From Camellia lanceoleosa (Eukaryota; Streptophyta; Magnoliopsida; Ericales; Theaceae), in contig CM045763.1 of NCBI GenBank assembly GCA_025200525.1, positions 60,591,530 to 60,655,529 of the forward strand: 64,000 nt of DNA, read 5' to 3'. The notes beneath the pieces are model-generated. The model was given only the letters and a program-made list of their open reading frames with translations, searched no databases and had not been told where the DNA came from. The position numbers and the translations under genes are program-made. This document shows, piece by piece, positions 59,298-64,000 of this stretch. Numbering within the stretch: position 1 is the stretch's first letter; each line of letters opens with the position of its first letter.

Positions 59298-62200
59298 TGT
59301 AGACACCCCATTTTTGACCGTCCTCAAGACTTGGACATCACCGCTTGAACACCCGGTGATTATCCATGTTTGTGTTCGTTTTGAGTCCCCGGAGGTCCCG
59401 ACTGCACGCTGTGCCTCGTGATCTCTTAACGGTTTGTTACGTGCTTGGTTTTCCACCAAGGCTTGTGTGTGTTGCATTTGAGGGTAGGGAAGGCTTGTTA
59501 GCCATCCTAGAACCCACCGGCTGCCTCACACCTCCACCGGCTCTCCCTAGTAGCCATCGGCACTATTTTATTAAAATCCTTGGCCGATCGGCCTTTGTAT
59601 GATGCCTAGGCACATTTTTGTGCCGGTGGCTATTTTGGCCGACGGTGACCCTTCTGAACCCCTCTGAGGATGGTGCATGCCAGCTGTGCCAGCTGGATTA
59701 CACCATCACCACTCCCCGTACGAGGGATTGAACCCTTTGCACCCTTGACCCTCCTTGAAGCTTCTAGAAGCTTGAACCCTTGGCCAAGCTTCTTGGAGAA
59801 GCTTGGCCAGCTGTCCTAGCTTCCCTTGGAAGCCAGGAACCCCTTGCACCCTTTGGCCTTACTTAGCCATTAAGTTTTAGCTTAGTTTTGGCCTATATAT
59901 ACTTGCATTCATCTCCATTGCTTGAGGTTAGAAACTTTAGGTCAAAAACCAGAGCTTAGGCATATATTCTCTGATATACATCCATATATATCTATATCTC
60001 CCTTCTCCCTCCTTGTGTGTGTGTGTTTTGGGACCAAATAGTGTGATTTACCTTACTTTTGCACTAAAACACACACCCTTACACCTTAGCTCGAGATTGG
60101 GAGGCTTGGAAGGTTGTTTGAGGTGGTTTTGGACTGGTTTTGAGCATTAAAGGAGGGCTGCAACCTTTGTTCTTCAAGTGTTCTTCAAGGGTAAGCTTGT
60201 TGCTTTAGATTCCCCATTCTTGCAACCTCTTTCTACCCTCTTTACTTTGTGTTTTTGAGTTTGTGTTTAAGATAAAAAGTCTTGTTTTTACTTGTTCTTG
60301 AACCTTCATTAAGGTCATTTCATGGTTTGAGTTAAGCCTCATCACTTTAAGCCTTGTTTGGCCATCTTTGGTGCCTTTTTCTTAGGCCTTTTGGTTTTGG
60401 TGTTCTTTGATTTTCCACCCGAAAACCAGTGGGTTTTCAGTGGTGAGGATGATATTTTCGAGTCTCATTTAAGGGAGAGACACCCCTCTCCCCTTGGTCC
60501 TTTATTTGCCTTTGTTTTTGGGCTCATAGCATAGCATGTGTGCATGTTTGCATTTGGCTTCATTTCAGGACTTTTTGGGCTGTTTTAGGTCATGTTTGAT
60601 CTCTGTTTTTGGTTGGAATTATAGCCTCTAACATGCTTCTCACACTTCCTTTGAAATGCTCTTTTATGCCTAAAAGCATGCCATATGTTTAAGCCTTATT
60701 TCGTGCATATCTTAGCTTGATTTCATGAAGATATGAGTATCATCTTGTCATGCATAAGGGCTGTGAGCCACTGTTTTGGCCATGTTTGACATGCTTAGCA
60801 TGGTTGCCTTGCTTATTGGCTTGTAGGCCTTGCTTCTATGGAGTTCTAGCATGCTTAACCTATCTTTATCTCATGATTTGGCATCATCTTAGACCCTATT
60901 TCAGTCCATCAGTCATGTTTGTATGTTGGCATATGTGGCTTAGTTCATGCTTTAAGGGTGTGCTCTTGTATGCTTTAAAGTAGGCCTTTGCATGCTTACA
61001 TGTTTAGTGCATTTTTGGGGGTGCCATGAAGGGGGTTTGGGTGCTATTTTGTATGCTAAAAAACCTGTTTTGGTTGCCTCACATGTGCCATGATTGGTCT
61101 TGTTAAGTGGTGGTTCAATGTCTCACTTTGTGCTTTAGCCTTGAGCCTTATGGCTTGCATGCTTGTGTAGCATTTTGTCCATGTTTTGAGGCATGTTTTG
61201 CCACTGATTTAGGGGGTTTTAAGGGCTGCCTCATTGAGCTTAGCCCATCTTTGCATGCTCATATCATGGTTGTTGCATGTTTGATTGATGAAACCTAGTA
61301 TACATGCTAGTTCCATGTTTAATTAGTCCATGTTGCATGACATTTGTACCTTGCATACTTTAGCTCTTTGCATGCCTAACATGATAGGTTGCCTTGCATT
61401 TGAGGCATGTTGCATGAATTGCATTCCATGGTTTGGTTTGGGGTTGTCAAACCAAGCATGAAGATTGAGAGGAGTTCACACTTGAGTGGTGAAACCCGTC
61501 TCCATCCTCAAGTCCCTAAGGCCCTTGATCTCCATATGATAGGGACTTAGTCTTCATTTGTTTGTGTTGCATGCATTTTCATATCAAAAGAGCAATCTTG
61601 ATTCCTTAGGCTATCATGCATCAAATGCATAATTGATGGCCCTAGAACCAAGGGTCTTACCTCCTTGAGTCCCCAAGCATGATAGGAGGCAATGACCATG
61701 CTTACATGTCCCCCAAAACCCATGCCTTGCATTCTTTGTCTTCTTCTTCTTTGTCAATCTGTCTGCTGCAGGGACTTTCACGGCGGCGGTTTAATGTGCC
61801 GATCGGCACTTTATTTGTGCGGTAATCACCACGAGCAGCCGATGGTCAAAAAGCGGTACCGATGAGCTCTTCCTCGGCGTGGGGTACTTCAGCCATCCCG
61901 GAGGCATCTGAAACTTTGGGAATTTTGGAGGCAGGCGGTAAAGCGAAGCAGCAATGCCATGGCACGGGCTTTCAGGCAAGTCATGACGAGCATGCATCAT
62001 TCGCAAGATTCCGAAAGGTGAGGCTCCATTTTTATTTGTTTAATTTAATTTTAGTAATTAGAATTTGTAATATTTATTCATTTATTCTTTGGACTGTATT
62101 ATTATTTTGGTCCCTCCGAGTGAGGGCGCAATTGTAATAAGTGTGGGTGAGTGGCATGTATGTCTTCCAACCCCCATTTCTTTCTCCCTTTTATTTACCC

Positions 62201-63129
62201 GCTTATGTTGGTAGATTAGGGCACATTTAAATTAGCATACCTTATGCAATGCATGTGTGCATTCATGCATTTGTTTACATGCATCGGGCTCGGCACATCA
62301 TGCAAACTGCATCGTACTTTCAATTCCAAATTGAATACGTGATAGTTGTTACATCTCATGTGCCATGTTTAGGGTTAGCCGAGCCTGTTTAGATTGCACC
62401 CCTGTATGTGATGCATTAGCCATTTAAACATGAACTAGGTCATGCATGTTTTGCTCACTAGTTTCTTGTTTTGGCACGGAGTACAATGTAAGTTTTATGC
62501 TTTAGCATGTCGCATGCGTGTGAATGTTAACATGACAGTATATCTACCATGCGGCTAAGTGCTTATGTGATAAACTGTTTGAATGCCTGTGGGTGGAGGT
62601 TGGATTGCCTAAGTTGGAACAACTCGTTGAAATCCGTATTTTAGCCTACTTGCGAGTAGCAAAATCTAACACGTTTTTCGAGACAAAACGGATATGCAAT
62701 GTTTATTTCCAAGTTAGGTAATCTAGTCTATACTTTTGTGTTGTGCGCATCACATAGTAATTCTAGGTTAATAACCGGAATAAGAACGCATAAAGTTTTC
62801 AAAAACGGATATCACGGTTAGTAGAGGCCGGTCTTCGGACCGGGCGAAAGGTGCTCATAGTGACCTTCCCGATCGTACCCACGCCCCCGAGCCAAGACCT
62901 CTTTGGTGATGACGGACACGTGGCCTTTGGCACCGAGTCAGGGTTTCCTAAATTTCCCATTTTAAATATTTAGGTGGCGACTCAGAATCCGCAAAGCGCC
63001 CATGTTTGGCACTACTTTTCAAAACATCTGCTTTTCTCAAACGATTTGCGATTTGGACTCTTTGGTTCAGATGAATCGACACAAATCGAGTCCGAATCAG
63101 AGCGAAGCCCACGAGCGTGCTCTGCTTTC
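59298..63129 (+). mobile_element. LTR of Ogre-like element B, inserted in gag of A
   Basis: Begins TGTAGACACCCCATTTTTGA, the same as A, preceded by GATCC (59293-59297). It diverges from A through most of its first 2.7 kb but becomes closely colinear from about 62100 (A: about 56900). The end is worn: the GTCTACA terminus is not visible, and where A has TTTCTGGCGACTCCGCTGG, B has TTTCGCAACTTCTGAGG (63126-63142). About 3.8 kb. A TATATATA at 59894 and CATGCTT-rich sequence (60500-61450) parallel A. Confidence 0.7.
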
Positions 63130-64000
63130 GCAACTTCTGAGGAGTTTGGGAGCTTGACTCGAACTCGTGATATCCTGCTTTGTTTGACTACACTTATGTG
63201 TTTCTTTGCATTGCATGTGCATTGGTGCGCCTAGGACACCGTGTTGGTCATCCGCTATTCTCGAGCGGTTTGTCGGAGGCTTGTCTTGTCAAGACATGTC
63301 CATAAGGTTGACCGTTATGCTCTCGCCAAGATGGGAACACAAACCCGGCTTTTACCGGGCACCTTGGACCATTCGACCTAGTGCATATTCTAATCCATAG
63401 TGACCATTCCAAACTAGGACAAGTTGCTCACCCGATATAGGTTGTTTGAAACCGCCATGCGTAGTGAAACCCTAGCTCCGGCAAAATAGGACAGGGAAAC
63501 CCTACCCCAATATAGGGTGTTTTGGGTTCTCATTTATCCGTTATGTGCTTTAGAGTGTAACTCACAGGGAACGCATGCATCGGTTTGCAAGATTAAGTAT
63601 CAAGTCCGAGGGCATCAAGACGTTGTTTTGAGAATCGCTTGTCCGTGGATATCGATTCGTGCCTAGGGCAATGGTTCATGAATCAGTAATCAGTGTTTGA
63701 GAAACAGTGCATCCAGCATTCAACCGTTTACTTTAAAATACCCGACCGTGTGTTGTGTGTTTATTTACTTTGCGCCGTTATGCTGTCCGATTGTCTGTTT
63801 ATTTATATGTTTTATTTATCTTTTTATTAGGTAGTTTAGCACAATTGCTACCAATCCGATAGACATTCTCTAAGCACTCGGGTCGAGGTCACCGACTCTT
63901 CGATCCGAGGATCCGATAGACGGACAACCGCAGTACTACTCACTACCCCTACATTAAACGAGGTCAAGAAGGTAAAGCATCAAGACAAAGAAACAGTTCA
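63130..64000 (+). mobile_element. Start of the interior of Ogre B (continues beyond window)
   Basis: Colinear with the leader of A (58030-58520): ATTGGTGCGCCTAGGACACC, GACCATTCGACCTAGTGCAT and GACAGGGAAACCCTACCC all recur. The sequence then departs from A near 63620. No open gag is visible yet in the window. Confidence 0.7.

Overview
This is plant nuclear DNA, most likely from a eudicot. The evidence is a split gene with GT-AG introns, a BAHD acyltransferase, a coiled-coil NLR resistance gene, AT-rich intergenic DNA, and plant-type LTR retrotransposons (Tat/Ogre, copia), MITEs, hAT- and Harbinger-like elements, and a tRNA-derived SINE. I cannot name the species. I see no bacterial operons, rRNA, true tRNA genes or CRISPR arrays.

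Layout. 1-4,400: AT-rich DNA with several short TIR elements and a hAT-like MITE. 4,460-12,200 (+): a three-exon gene for a 323-residue lysine-rich, acidic, plant-conserved protein of unknown function; intron 2 carries a 1.16 kb hAT-like element. 12,200-14,600: intergenic, with a SINE flanked by a 15-bp target duplication. 14,626-16,023 (+): intronless BAHD acyltransferase. 16,024-20,400: AT-rich repeats and MITEs. 20,410-23,091 (-): intronless CC-NB-ARC-LRR gene. 23,200-31,760: the upstream flank of the NLR gene recurs at 26,920-27,715 and in part after 31,655. The copies differ by clean transposon insertions, and a 2.9 kb LTR element without recognisable coding capacity lies among them. 31,987-36,245: a TIR-ended element with gene-leader-like sequence and an AT-rich minisatellite, split by a solo LTR (target duplication TTAAA) that itself holds a copia integrase fragment between exact 57-bp repeats. 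37,145-38,350: foldback MITEs. 38,448-41,361 (-): two 1.3 kb LTRs around an internal region of only 229 bp. 42,440-46,000: a probable solo LTR, MITE remnants and a Helitron-like pair. 46,080-53,515 (+): a decayed Tat-lineage Ty3/gypsy element (gag, protease, RT, two RNase H regions, integrase, then 67-bp tandem repeats). 53,516-64,000 (+): an Ogre-like element with a 4.5 kb LTR inserted into those tandem repeats, with a second Ogre-like element inserted into its gag and running off the window.

Only three ordinary host genes are supported, and nothing suggests they act together. The rest is layered transposon history. The observations most worth checking are: the TAG-biased stop codons in a single intact frame of the Tat element, which look like cytosine-methylation decay; the copia fragment between exact repeats inside a solo LTR; the nested Ogre insertions at similar GATCY sites; the duplicated NLR flank with insertion-polymorphic copies; and the LTR pair with almost no interior. 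I found no convincing undescribed functional system.
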